Below, piece after piece: positions 1-7,625 of a stretch of DNA of 18,703 nucleotides. Both the position numbers and the translations under genes were made by a program. The notes under the pieces are model-generated. The model was not told the DNA's origin. It ran no database searches and saw only the letters and a program-made list of their open reading frames with translations. Within the stretch, counting starts at the first letter, position 1, and each line of letters opens with the position of its first letter. The stretch lies in contig CALCDS010000210.1 of NCBI GenBank assembly GCA_937900065.1, positions 1 to 18,703 on the forward strand. Reading direction: 5' to 3'. The DNA comes from an uncultured Clostridiaceae bacterium. Lineage in GTDB: Bacteria; Bacillota; Clostridia; Clostridiales; Oxobacteraceae.

Positions 1-16
1 AAAGGTTGATATATAT

Positions 17-45
17 TTGACATTATGCTTATATTTTTGTATAAT
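17..45 (+). promoter_or_regulatory. Sigma-A promoter of alaS
   Basis: A perfect -35 TTGACA (17-22) and a perfect -10 TATAAT (40-45) are separated by 17 bp. Transcription should start near 52, just before the first bases of T-box stem I. The match to consensus is exact, so this is a strong constitutive promoter whose output is set downstream by the T-box. Confidence 0.9.
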
Positions 46-51
46 AATTCT

Positions 52-307
52 CAAATTCATGCGTTGAAGGGAATAGTAGGGTTGTTTTATTTTTAAAGAG
101 AGAAGGCGGCTGGTGAAAGCCTTCATATGAGGCAGCCTGAAGCCGTCCTTGAGCAACCGGCGTCGAAATCAGTAGATGTCGGCGGCAGCAGCCGTTATCT
201 GCAAAGAGATGCACTGCATCGCAAAATACATTTGGCGATGCAGTGCAATTAGGGTGGTACCGCGGATTCCTTCCGCCCCTAAAAAGGGGATGGGGAGGAT
301 TTTTTAA
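52..307 (+). promoter_or_regulatory. T-box riboswitch, alanine specific, controlling alaS
   Basis: This leader senses uncharged tRNA-Ala and allows read-through into alaS when alanine charging is low. Recognisable parts in order: the 5' side of the specifier loop AGTA (75-78); the AG bulge AGAGAG (97-102); the distal loop GGTGAAAGCC (112-121); and the specifier region GAA-GCC (139-144), in which GCC (142-144) is an alanine codon read by tRNA-Ala(GGC). Stem III follows as a perfect 12-bp helix (211-222 with 235-246). The T-box sequence AGGGTGGTACCGCG lies at 251-264 and precedes a terminator. The specifier agrees with the downstream gene, which confirms the assignment. Confidence 0.96.
266..307 (+). 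terminator. T-box-controlled intrinsic terminator of the alaS leader
   Basis: A GC-rich helix formed by TCCTTCCGCCCC and GGGGATGGGGAGGA (with a small bulge and G-U pairs) is followed by a T-run at 300-305. In the T-box mechanism it competes with an antiterminator built from the T-box sequence at 251-264. It lies about 40 bp before the alaS start. Confidence 0.9.
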
Positions 308-348
308 TTTAATTATATTTAATGAATATTTACAAGGAGGAATAATTC

Positions 349-2985
349 ATGGAGTATATGGGGCTGAATGAGATAAGACAGAAATTCCTTGATTTTTTCG
401 AATCAAAGGGACATTTGGTGCTTCCGAGCTTTTCACTGGTGCCTAAAAATGATAAGAGCCTTCTTTTGATCAATGCGGGCATGGCGCCTTTGAAACCTTA
501 TTTTACCGGGCAGGAGATGCCCCCTAGAAGGAGAGTCACTACCTGTCAGAAATGCATAAGGACAGGGGATATTGAAAATGTCGGAAAGACAGCAAGACAT
601 GCAACATTTTTTGAGATGCTCGGCAATTTTTCATTTGGAGATTATTTCAAGGAAGAAGTGATACCCTGGGCCTGGGAGTTTACAACAGAGGTATTAAAGC
701 TTCCCAAAGACAGGCTTTGGGTCACCATATATGAGAATGATGATGAAGCATTCGATATATGGAACAAAAAAGTCAAAGTTCCGTCTAATAGGATTGTGAG
801 GATGGGAAAAGAGGATAATTTCTGGGAGATAGGTCAGGGGCCGTGCGGTCCGTGCTCTGAAATATATTTTGACAGGGGCCCTGACAAAGGCTGCGGCAGG
901 CCGGATTGTAAAATAGGATGCGAATGCGATAGGTTTATGGAGTTTTGGAACCTCGTGTTTACGCAGTTTGACAAAGATGCAAAAGGCAATTACAACAAGC
1001 TTTCAAGGCCCAATATAGATACCGGAATGGGACTTGAGAGGATGGCTGTTATAATGCAAGGGGTCGATTCCATATTTGAAGTTGATACCATAAAGAATAT
1101 ACTTGAAAAAGTGTGTGAAGTATCAAATACAGAGTATGGCAAAGATCCTAAAACAGATATGTCGATAAGGCTTATAACGGACCACATAAGAAGCGTAACT
1201 TTTATGGTGAGCGACGGTATAATGCCGTCCAATGAAGGGAGAGGATATGTTTTAAGGAGGCTCCTAAGAAGAGCTGCAAGGAATGGAAAGCTTCTCGGCA
1301 TCAAAGGATCGTTCTTGTATAATCTTTGTGACGTTGTAATTGAAAATTCGATGGGAGCTTATCCTGAACTTGTGGAAAAGAAAGAATATATAAAGAAAGT
1401 AATAAAGCTTGAAGAGGAAAGATTCGATGAGACAATAGACCAGGGAATAGGAATATTGGATGATTATATAAAGGAACTTAAAGGCGAGGACAAAAATATG
1501 CTTTCCGGAGATAAGGCCTTCAAGCTGTACGACACTTATGGCTTTCCTATAGAACTGACAGTCGAGATGATGGGTGAGCACAATATCGATGTGGACATGG
1601 AAGGTTTTGGATGCGAGATGGAGGAGCAAAAGTTAAGAGCCAGGTCGGCCAGGGGCGAGACAAACTATATGGGAAATGATATAGGAGTATATGCCACACT
1701 GCCTGCCGAAATAACCACTACCTTTTCAGGATATGAAAGCACTGATGGAAATGGAAAGGTGCTTGTTATAGTAAAGGGAGGGGACATAGTCGAAAGTGCT
1801 GAAGCCGGAAGCAGCGTATCGGTAATACTTGACAATACGACATTCTATTCTGAAATGGGTGGCCAGGTTGGAGATACGGGCATCATAGAGTCGAGCAGCT
1901 TTAAAATGGAAGTTGACGATTGCAAAAAAACACCTAACGGAAAGGTGATACATATAGGCAAGGTTTTGAAAGGCACGATATCCCAGGGAGATGCCGCACA
2001 GACCCATGTCGATTATAAGAGGCGCATTGATATAGCAAGGAACCATACGGCTACACATCTGCTTCATGGGGCTTTAAGAAAGATTCTGGGAACCCATGTT
2101 GAGCAGGCCGGCTCTTTTGTTTCTCCTGACAGACTGCGTTTTGACTTTACACATTTTGAAGCTTTGACAGCTGAGGAGTTAAAGAGAGTCGAGAATCTGG
2201 TAAATACTAAAATAATGGAATCATTAGAAGTCACAACGATTGAAACTTCTCTTAAAAAAGCCCGCAATATGGGGGCAATGGCACTGTTCGGTGAAAAATA
2301 CGGTTCAGTGGTAAGAGTGGTAAGCATTGGGGATTTCAGCAAGGAGTTGTGCGGAGGCACCCATGTGAGCAATAGCTCGAGAATTGGAATGTTTAAGCTT
2401 GTGTCGGAAAGCGGCGTTGCGGCAGGAATCAGAAGGATAGAAGCTGTAACCGGATACGGTGCATTAAAATATGTTGATGAACTTGAAGCAAGCCTCAAGG
2501 AAGCAGCTGAAATTTTAAAGATACCGATCAAGGACATAGTAAAAAAAGTTGATGCGATGAGTGCTGAGGTAAAGGAAAAAGAAAAGGAAATAGAAGCTTT
2601 AAAATTAAAATTGGTTTCCAATGTGACTGATGGAATAACAAACTCAGCCAAGGATATAAAAGGTATAAAAGTGGTTACCGCTAAAGTTGATATGGATGTC
2701 GACTCAATGCGGGAACTTGGCGACAAACTAAGGGATAAGCTTGGCAAATCTTTAGTAGTATTGGCAAGTTCCAGGGGAGGAAAAGTTGTGTTCATATCCA
2801 TGGCAAGCAAAGATGCAGTGTCTTCAGGAGTTCATTGCGGCAATCTGATAAGACAAGTAGCAAAGATTGCCAATGGAAGCGGCGGAGGAAAACCCGATAT
2901 GGCTCAGGCAGGCGGCAAGGAAGTGCAAAAAATCGAAGATGCTTTAGATAGTGCATATGCAATAGTTTCAAATATGATTAAATAA
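349..2985 (+). CDS. alaS: Alanyl-tRNA synthetase
   Basis: This cytoplasmic class II synthetase attaches alanine to tRNA-Ala and hydrolyses Ser/Gly-tRNA-Ala. Its 878 residues match the usual family length. The catalytic domain is N-terminal, with class II motif 3 at GMGLERM (226-232). The editing domain carries HTATH (His566, His570) and CGGTH (Cys668, His672), the usual zinc-binding set. The C-terminal C-Ala (DHHA1) domain shows GGGKPDMAQAGG at 845-856. The start is supported by AAGGAGG at 334-340, 8 nt before ATG 349; a second in-frame ATG at 358 has poorer spacing. Expression is controlled by the alanine T-box just upstream. No terminator sits immediately after the stop; the next T-run is near 3178. 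Confidence 0.98.
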   Translation: MEYMGLNEIRQKFLDFFESKGHLVLPSFSLVPKNDKSLLLINAGMAPLKPYFTGQEMPPRRRVTTCQKCIRTGDIENVGKTARHATFFEMLGNFSFGDYFKEEVIPWAWEFTTEVLKLPKDRLWVTIYENDDEAFDIWNKKVKVPSNRIVRMGKEDNFWEIGQGPCGPCSEIYFDRGPDKGCGRPDCKIGCECDRFMEFWNLVFTQFDKDAKGNYNKLSRPNIDTGMGLERMAVIMQGVDSIFEVDTIKNILEKVCEVSNTEYGKDPKTDMSIRLITDHIRSVTFMVSDGIMPSNEGRGYVLRRLLRRAARNGKLLGIKGSFLYNLCDVVIENSMGAYPELVEKKEYIKKVIKLEEERFDETIDQGIGILDDYIKELKGEDKNMLSGDKAFKLYDTYGFPIELTVEMMGEHNIDVDMEGFGCEMEEQKLRARSARGETNYMGNDIGVYATLPAEITTTFSGYESTDGNGKVLVIVKGGDIVESAEAGSSVSVILDNTTFYSEMGGQVGDTGIIESSSFKMEVDDCKKTPNGKVIHIGKVLKGTISQGDAAQTHVDYKRRIDIARNHTATHLLHGALRKILGTHVEQAGSFVSPDRLRFDFTHFEALTAEELKRVENLVNTKIMESLEVTTIETSLKKARNMGAMALFGEKYGSVVRVVSIGDFSKELCGGTHVSNSSRIGMFKLVSESGVAAGIRRIEAVTGYGALKYVDELEASLKEAAEILKIPIKDIVKKVDAMSAEVKEKEKEIEALKLKLVSNVTDGITNSAKDIKGIKVVTAKVDMDVDSMRELGDKLRDKLGKSLVVLASSRGGKVVFISMASKDAVSSGVHCGNLIRQVAKIANGSGGGKPDMAQAGGKEVQKIEDALDSAYAIVSNMIK

Positions 2986-3015
2986 AAGTACAAAGTCCAT
3001 AATTATAATAAATTA

Positions 3016-3095
3016 ATGAAATATGACAAACTATTGGTTTAAATGCTTCGGAAAAATATTAAAGCAGTTTGTCTTTATATTCCGCTTCATTTCAT
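3016..3095 (+). other. Nested-stem structure in the alaS-ireB spacer
   Basis: The 279-base spacer 2986-3264 holds no supportable gene. Its first structured part has an outer 7-bp helix (ATGAAAT 3016-3022 with ATTTCAT 3089-3095). Inside it is a perfect 8-bp helix (GACAAACT 3025-3032 with AGTTTGTC 3066-3073), and a GCTT/AAGC stack (3045-3048 with 3062-3065) continues it. A TATAAT at 3004-3009 lies upstream without a convincing -35. It could be a 3' UTR structure of alaS or part of a small RNA ending at 3178. I recognise no known RNA family. Confidence 0.45.
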
Positions 3096-3112
3096 AATAA
3101 GGCAAAATATTA

Positions 3113-3178
3113 AGAGGAGCGGCAACCTTTAGATATTTTGGGCAATATCTAATCAATGCGATGTGCCGCTCTCTTTTT
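3113..3178 (+). terminator. Two-tier hairpin with T-run, probable terminator after alaS
   Basis: The outer stem pairs GAGCGGCA (3117-3124) with TGCCGCTC (3164-3171), extended by AGA/TCT, and runs straight into TTTTT (3174-3178). The loop of this stem contains a second perfect 9-bp hairpin, TTAGATATT (3129-3137) with AATATCTAA (3144-3152), around a 6-nt loop. The T-run after the GC-rich base makes termination likely. The extra internal hairpin is more elaborate than an ordinary terminator. Confidence 0.7.
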
Positions 3179-3205
3179 ACCGATTAATTTGTCCTCTAAT
3201 GCATA

Positions 3206-3234
3206 TTGCAACGGTTTAATATGTATATTAATAT
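3206..3234 (+). promoter_or_regulatory. Possible sigma-A promoter of ireB
   Basis: TTGCAA (3206-3211) and TAATAT (3229-3234) are spaced 17 bp, about 30 bp before the ireB start. Both elements are imperfect and the region is AT-rich, so this is a moderate call. It fits the position just after the terminator at 3178. Confidence 0.4.
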
Positions 3235-3264
3235 AAAGGTATAACTAAGAAGAAGGGTGATATT

Positions 3265-3522
3265 ATGGCTGATAAGTTCAATATGACAATGAAATTTAAA
3301 GTTGAGAATGGCAGTCAAAACAAGGCCAGGGACATACTGCTGAAGGTGTATGATGCTCTGAAGGAGAAAGGCTATAATCCTATAAACCAGATGGTAGGAT
3401 ATATCCTTTCAGGAGATCCAACCTACATAACAAGCTATAACAATGCAAGGAATATAATAAGGGGAGTTGAGAGAGACGAACTTCTAGAGGAGCTGCTTAA
3501 AAGTTATTTGAAAGACAATTAG
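3265..3522 (+). CDS. ireB: IreB-family regulatory phosphoprotein (UPF0297, YrzL)
   Basis: This small 85-residue cytoplasmic protein belongs to the family whose Enterococcus faecalis member is phosphorylated on N-terminal threonines by the PASTA kinase IreK and affects cephalosporin resistance and cell-wall stress responses. The diagnostic core KGYNPINQMVGYILSGDP (35-52) is intact, followed by an Asn-Ala-Arg-Asn motif and a helical ERDELLEELL tail. Thr8 is the only threonine near the N-terminus and is the candidate phosphosite, by inference. A start with AGAAGGGTGAT upstream is clear. In many Firmicutes ireB is followed directly by ruvX. Here two genes lie between them, and the SD of the next gene overlaps the ireB stop, suggesting co-transcription. 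Confidence 0.93.
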   Translation: MADKFNMTMKFKVENGSQNKARDILLKVYDALKEKGYNPINQMVGYILSGDPTYITSYNNARNIIRGVERDELLEELLKSYLKDN

Positions 3523-3539
3523 GAGGTGCAGGCCGACTT

Positions 3540-5684
3540 TTGAACAAAATAATGGTTGCACTAGTTTTTTCAGCAATATTGTTTGCATTATTTCCACATC
3601 CAGTTAATGCTCAGAAAAAAGTTGTGGTCGTAACAGTAAACACTGCTGATTTGGATGACTTGCTTGAGAATGAAACCTTTGAAAATGTAGCTAAAAACGG
3701 TATATTGGGGCTTATGAATACAAAATCTAGTGGAAAAAACAATCAATACAAGCCTTACCTGACATTGGGGAGCGGTGAAAAATCAGAGGTCTATTTTGAA
3801 TGCATTGAATCTTCTAATTGTGAAGGCGCAAGCAAAATAAAATACGAAAATGTAACTCTTAATAATTGCATCAAAGACAATATAGCCAATATCTATATAA
3901 ACAGGCTGTTTCAAATCAATTCCGATACCTTATACGGCGCGATACCAGGTAGGCTTGGATCCTTGCTTAAATACAACAATTTAAAAACAGGTTTTATTGG
4001 CGGTTTCCGGTATGATAACTCGATTAAATCACCGGCTTTTTTTATTGCCATGGACGAGCATGGGATTGTGGACACCGGTGAGATCGAAAATGTTTTCAAA
4101 AACGGTACATTAAATTATGATGAACTGTATCAGGCTTTTTTGCGCTATAGGGATGCTTCTGATTTTTTGGTTGTGGAGTTAGGAGATTTAGAAACCCTCT
4201 ACAATGAACGAAGGTTATATTCAGAGGAATCGTATGCGATAGCAAAAAAAAATATAATCGACAGCTATGCTGCTGCGATTGGATTTATGATATCAAATAT
4301 GAATTTTGATGAGAGCATCATGTGTATCATATCTCCATATTGTACAAACGGGATACATAAGGGTAGCGAAATACTCTGTCCTATCATGATATATGACGGT
4401 GGAAAAACAAAGGGTGCTGCGATATCAAATACTACGAGACGATGCGGCATAATTTCAGCTTTAGATTTTGCTCCATACATACTTGATTATTTTGATATAG
4501 TACATAATGACTTTGTAGGATATACTATAAAAAATGTTGATGTCGGCAACAACTTAGATTATATAAAAAAACTGAATGCTGATGTTGTAAATACATCGCT
4601 GGCAAGGCTTCCACTTCTTAAGGGGTTTGCATTTTTTGCGATATCGGTTATAATCTTATATTCAGTCGTATTTTTTAAGATGCTGCATAAATGGTATGGC
4701 ATGGTTTATTTTTTAATGGAGTTTTGCCTTTTGATACCATTTTCAATGCTTATCGAAGGAAGCATAAGATTCGGACCGATTTTTCTAAAGGGGTTGTTTA
4801 TAGTTTCGTTGAGCCTTTTATTATCAGTGCTTATAAATAAATTGTTCGCCTCTATGGATGACAGGACTATGTTTATTATGGCATTGTGCGTGATATCTTT
4901 GATATGTGATTTGATTTTTGACATGGGACTTCTTAAAGGCAGCGTTTTAAGCTATGACCCTATAATAGGCGCAAGGTTTTATGGGCTTGGAAATGAATAT
5001 CTCGGCGTTATTGCCGCGTGTTCTCTTTTTCTGGGCAATCATCTCATTTATAAGGGAGTCGATAAAATTGCAGTATACCTGATGTTGTTTTCCATAGCCT
5101 GCATTATCGGAATGCCGAGCCTTGGAGCCAACATAGGAGGAATGCTGACATCATCAATAAGCTTCGCATTTTATGTGTTAAGACGTGAAAACGTGGATCT
5201 TAAAAAATCAGCAGGTTTTGGGATTTTGATATCACTTGCAATTTTGATCGGCATAGTTTTTTTAAACCTTGCATCCAAGGCTGAATCCCATCTCGGCAAT
5301 ATGTTAAGGCAGATATATGAAAAGGGATTTGACTATGGTTTAAAACTTATAAACCGTAAATTTATGATGGCTGTAAAACTCATAAAGTATACGATATGGA
5401 CCAGGGTGCTTATTGCGATTATTTTAGTTTTTACTTTAATATCCAATGTTCCTAAGTTTGATAAGAGGATTGAAATATTAAAGTTAAGATATAAAAGTTT
5501 ATCTCAAGTTGATAATAAAATTGTAGCAAAAAGTTTAAGTCTAAGGCAGGTATGGATATCCATACTTGTCGCAAGTTGCGCTGCCGTATTGTTGAATGAT
5601 TCAGGAATAATCACGGCCGCTATTATAATGTTGTATGCTCTATTTGGAATTATTTTGCTTGTACGACCGGAAAGGATGAGGTAA
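3540..5684 (+). CDS. Secreted alkaline-phosphatase-fold domain fused to a polytopic membrane domain, function unknown
   Basis: The 714-residue product has a signal peptide (1-24, ending VNA before QKK), an extracytoplasmic domain of about 25-355, then about ten hydrophobic segments from 357 to 708. The outer domain has the look of the alkaline phosphatase/sulfatase superfamily: a first strand KKVVVVTVN, then TLGSG at 75-79, PGRLG at 136-140, and a late NTTRRCG...DFAPYIL segment (297-314). The usual metal-binding Asp after strand 1 is replaced by Asn34, and no DHG/DHxH ligand motif is visible, so catalysis is doubtful. The membrane half carries GARFYGLGNEYLG (477-489), a motif I associate with homologues of this type. 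TTG at 3540 is preferred because AGGAGGTG (3521-3528) lies 11 nt upstream; ATG 3552 is the alternative. It sits tightly between ireB and an aldo/keto reductase. Function is not known to me; an envelope role is an inference. Confidence 0.75.
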   Translation: MNKIMVALVFSAILFALFPHPVNAQKKVVVVTVNTADLDDLLENETFENVAKNGILGLMNTKSSGKNNQYKPYLTLGSGEKSEVYFECIESSNCEGASKIKYENVTLNNCIKDNIANIYINRLFQINSDTLYGAIPGRLGSLLKYNNLKTGFIGGFRYDNSIKSPAFFIAMDEHGIVDTGEIENVFKNGTLNYDELYQAFLRYRDASDFLVVELGDLETLYNERRLYSEESYAIAKKNIIDSYAAAIGFMISNMNFDESIMCIISPYCTNGIHKGSEILCPIMIYDGGKTKGAAISNTTRRCGIISALDFAPYILDYFDIVHNDFVGYTIKNVDVGNNLDYIKKLNADVVNTSLARLPLLKGFAFFAISVIILYSVVFFKMLHKWYGMVYFLMEFCLLIPFSMLIEGSIRFGPIFLKGLFIVSLSLLLSVLINKLFASMDDRTMFIMALCVISLICDLIFDMGLLKGSVLSYDPIIGARFYGLGNEYLGVIAACSLFLGNHLIYKGVDKIAVYLMLFSIACIIGMPSLGANIGGMLTSSISFAFYVLRRENVDLKKSAGFGILISLAILIGIVFLNLASKAESHLGNMLRQIYEKGFDYGLKLINRKFMMAVKLIKYTIWTRVLIAIILVFTLISNVPKFDKRIEILKLRYKSLSQVDNKIVAKSLSLRQVWISILVASCAAVLLNDSGIITAAIIMLYALFGIILLVRPERMR

Positions 5685-5687
5685 TAT

Positions 5688-6638
5688 ATGGAATACAGGA
5701 CTCTTGGCAACACAGGTATAAAAGTATCTAGGCTATGTTTTGGTTCATTGACGATCGGTCCGCTTCAGTCCAATCTAAATTTAGAAGATGGGGCTAGGAT
5801 AATAGCATATGGTATTGAGCATGGAATAAATTTTATTGATGCCGCAGTGCTGTACAAGACTTTCCCATATGTGAGAAGGGCTATTGAAATAACAGGCAGA
5901 AATGATATCGTAATATCAACGAGATCTTACGATTATACATATGAAGGAATGAAGAAGACCGTAAATGAGGCTCTATGTGCTTTAGGAGTGGATTACATCG
6001 ACATATTCGGGCTTCATGAGCAGGAAGATATTTATACATTGAAAGGCCATAGTGATGCGATAAGATATCTTTCAGAAGCTAAAGCAGAGGGAAAAATCAG
6101 GGCTGTAAGCATTTCAACCCACAATGTGGCCGCAGTTAAAGCAGCATGCAAAATGCCGGAAATAGATGTTATCCACCCGTTGCTTAACATAAAAGGGATA
6201 GGGATAGGCGACGGAAATGTTCAGGATATGCTTTCAGCTATAGAAACGGCTAAAAAATGGGGGAAAGGTATATACAGCATGAAACCGATAGGTGGAGGAA
6301 ACTTGATTCCTGATATTGAATCATGCTTTAAATTTGTGCTTGACAATCCTAACATAGATTCAATAGCTGTAGGCATGCAATCCAAGTATGAAGTTATGGC
6401 AAATGTAGCATTATTTGAAGGAAAAAGTGTGCCTTCAGATGTAAAGGAAAAATTGAGGACTACGAAAAGAAGGCTTCTTATTGATTATTGGTGTGAAGGC
6501 TGTGGCAGATGCGTTAAAAGATGCAGTGTTGGTGCTTTAAAATTGGTCAATGGAAAATCAGTCGTTGATCAAAGTAAATGCAGGCTATGCGGATATTGTT
6601 CAACCGTTTGTCCCCAGTTTTGCATAAAAGTAATTTAG
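5688..6638 (+). CDS. Aldo/keto reductase with C-terminal two-cluster ferredoxin domain
   Basis: This 316-residue protein has an AKR TIM-barrel (1 to about 255) and a ferredoxin-like tail. AKR features are the N-terminal RTLGNTGIKVSRLCFG, Asp51 and Tyr56 of the catalytic tetrad, and His110 in the GLHEQED segment. The position normally held by the catalytic Lys reads Arg79 (VISTRSY). The tail has two C-x2-C-x2-C-x3-C motifs: Cys269/272/275/279 and Cys298/301/304/308. Only the second has the usual Pro after the last Cys. It is therefore likely an oxidoreductase binding two [4Fe-4S] clusters; the substrate is unknown. It starts 3 nt after the membrane-protein stop, with a GGATGAGG SD inside that gene, so the two are almost certainly co-translated. 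Such AKRs near ireB/ruvX are familiar from Clostridia. Confidence 0.9.
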   Translation: MEYRTLGNTGIKVSRLCFGSLTIGPLQSNLNLEDGARIIAYGIEHGINFIDAAVLYKTFPYVRRAIEITGRNDIVISTRSYDYTYEGMKKTVNEALCALGVDYIDIFGLHEQEDIYTLKGHSDAIRYLSEAKAEGKIRAVSISTHNVAAVKAACKMPEIDVIHPLLNIKGIGIGDGNVQDMLSAIETAKKWGKGIYSMKPIGGGNLIPDIESCFKFVLDNPNIDSIAVGMQSKYEVMANVALFEGKSVPSDVKEKLRTTKRRLLIDYWCEGCGRCVKRCSVGALKLVNGKSVVDQSKCRLCGYCSTVCPQFCIKVI

Positions 6639-6769
6639 AGGTTAGAGGACACTCTTCCGCTTGCAAGTAATAAAACTGTTATATGTTGGTGATGTTTTTT
6701 ATTTGAGAGAAGAGTTTTCCCAACTAAGAGAAAAATATTTTGATTAAAAACTTTAAAGATGGTGATCAT

Positions 6770-7192
6770 ATGAGATTGATGGGCCTTGATGTGGGAGATA
6801 GAAGAATAGGTGTTGCTGTAAGCGATCCATTAGGTTTGTTTGCCCAGGGGATTTCAACCATAGTGAGACAAGATGGAACAAACAAAGATATTGAAGAAAT
6901 AAAAAAAATAATAAATCAATACCAGGTGGAGAAAATAGTGATAGGATTGCCCAAAAATATGAACAACACGATAGGACCGATGGGTGAAAAAGTGATGCAA
7001 TATGCTAAGACAGTTGAAAAGAAAACAGGCAAACCTGTGGTTTTATTCGATGAAAGGCTTACGACCGCAGCTGCAGAAAGGATGCTCATACAAGCTGATG
7101 TTTCGAGAAAGAAACGGAAAGGGGTAATCGATAAGATAGCTGCAGTATATATATTGCAGTCATATATGGAAAATCAGAAAAATTCTGTTTGA
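6770..7192 (+). CDS. ruvX: Putative pre-16S rRNA nuclease YqgF/RuvX (YrrK)
   Basis: This 140-residue RNase H-fold protein is expected to process the 5' end of pre-16S rRNA; the older name reflects similarity to RuvC resolvases. The N-terminal GLDVGDRRIGVAVSD (5-19) supplies the first catalytic Asp (Asp7). The middle motif GLPKNMNNTIGPMGEKV and the DERLTTAAAERML segment are typical. I place the start at ATG 6770, because MRLMGLDVGD is the usual family N-terminus; the longer reading from TTG 6740 would add ten non-conserved residues and lacks an SD. The SD here is weak (AGATGGTG). The 131-base gap before it holds only a 7-bp long-range pairing (6651-6657 with 6709-6715) and no clear promoter, so it may be read from the ireB side. 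Confidence 0.94.
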   Translation: MRLMGLDVGDRRIGVAVSDPLGLFAQGISTIVRQDGTNKDIEEIKKIINQYQVEKIVIGLPKNMNNTIGPMGEKVMQYAKTVEKKTGKPVVLFDERLTTAAAERMLIQADVSRKKRKGVIDKIAAVYILQSYMENQKNSV

Positions 7193-7217
7193 CACAAAGA
7201 TGGGTATAATATAGAAT
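7189..7217 (+). promoter_or_regulatory. Sigma-A promoter of yrzB
   Basis: TTGACA (7189-7194) overlaps the ruvX stop codon and is followed 17 bp later by TAGAAT (7212-7217). This is a near-consensus promoter that lets yrzB be expressed independently of the upstream genes. Confidence 0.8.
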
Positions 7218-7248
7218 AGCATTATATAAATGAAATGAGGTGTATTAA

Positions 7249-7509
7249 ATGGAAGAAGGCGACCTTGAAAACATTATCACTCTCCTCGATGACGATGGAA
7301 ACGAGATAGAATGTGAAGTAATAGATATGTTTGAATTCGAGGAAAAAGAGTATGCGGTGTTGCTCCCAACTGATGAAGAAGACCCCTATATACTTAGAAT
7401 CGATAAGGACGAGGATGGCAATGAATTATTTGCTATGATAGAAGACGACAATGAATTTGACAAGGTATCAGAAGCATATGATGAGCTTTTAGATCAGGAC
7501 GAAAACTAG
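7249..7509 (+). CDS. yrzB: DUF1292 protein (UPF0473, YrzB)
   Basis: This 86-residue, very acidic protein is of unknown function. The conserved pattern NIITLLDDDGNEIE (8-21), then FEFEEKEYAVLLP and YILRIDKDEDGNE, identifies the DUF1292 family, which in Firmicutes almost always lies next to ruvX and ireB. There is no signal peptide, membrane segment or Cys-rich site. Start ATG 7249 has ATGAGGTG (7235-7242) at good spacing. It has its own promoter and is followed at once by a hairpin overlapping its stop, so it is probably also made from a monocistronic transcript. Confidence 0.93.
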   Translation: MEEGDLENIITLLDDDGNEIECEVIDMFEFEEKEYAVLLPTDEEDPYILRIDKDEDGNELFAMIEDDNEFDKVSEAYDELLDQDEN

Positions 7510-7536
7510 GTATACCATCTTTGGTATACCTTATTT
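7508..7536 (+). terminator. Probable terminator of yrzB
   Basis: A perfect 10-bp stem, AGGTATACCA (7508-7517) and TGGTATACCT (7522-7531), has a TCTT loop and is followed by an interrupted T-rich tract (TTATTTATT). It overlaps the yrzB stop codon. The T-run is weak, so efficiency is uncertain. Confidence 0.65.
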
Positions 7537-7555
7537 ATTATACAGCAGGACAAGG

Positions 7556-7604
7556 TTGACAAATCATAAAGGCTGATATAAACTTTAACTGATAAAAAGT
7601 TTTA
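7556..7604 (+). promoter_or_regulatory. Promoter of fur with a possible operator
   Basis: TTGACA (7556-7561) is perfect. The -10 could be TATAAA (7577-7582, 15-bp spacer) or TAAACT (7579-7584, 17-bp spacer). Across the predicted start site lies an inverted repeat, AAACTTT (7580-7586) with AAAGTTT (7596-7602). A stretch from 7590, TGATAAAAAGTTTTA, is a poor partial match to a Fur box. The promoter is well supported; the operator reading is tentative. Confidence 0.65.
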
Positions 7605-7625
7605 ATTGCTAAGAAGGTGTTTATT

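Noticed and set aside
29..214. Open frame on the - strand in the alaS leader
   Set aside because: It lies entirely inside the T-box RNA, whose structural motifs explain this sequence, and it has no SD or recognisable protein features.
2064..2810. Long - strand open frame (248 codons) inside alaS
   Set aside because: It is antisense to well-conserved alaS sequence, low in complexity (Ser/Phe/Leu rich) and has no family resemblance; it is a shadow of the real gene.
3016..3178. 6S RNA or SRP RNA in the alaS-ireB spacer
   Set aside because: The 5' and 3' ends do not pair into one rod with a central bubble as in 6S RNA, and the conserved SRP loop sequences are absent.
6651..6715. Long-range ACTCTTC/GAAGAGT pairing before ruvX as a regulatory RNA
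   Set aside because: Only 7 bp close a loop of about 50 bases, and there is no T-run or promoter; this is expected by chance.
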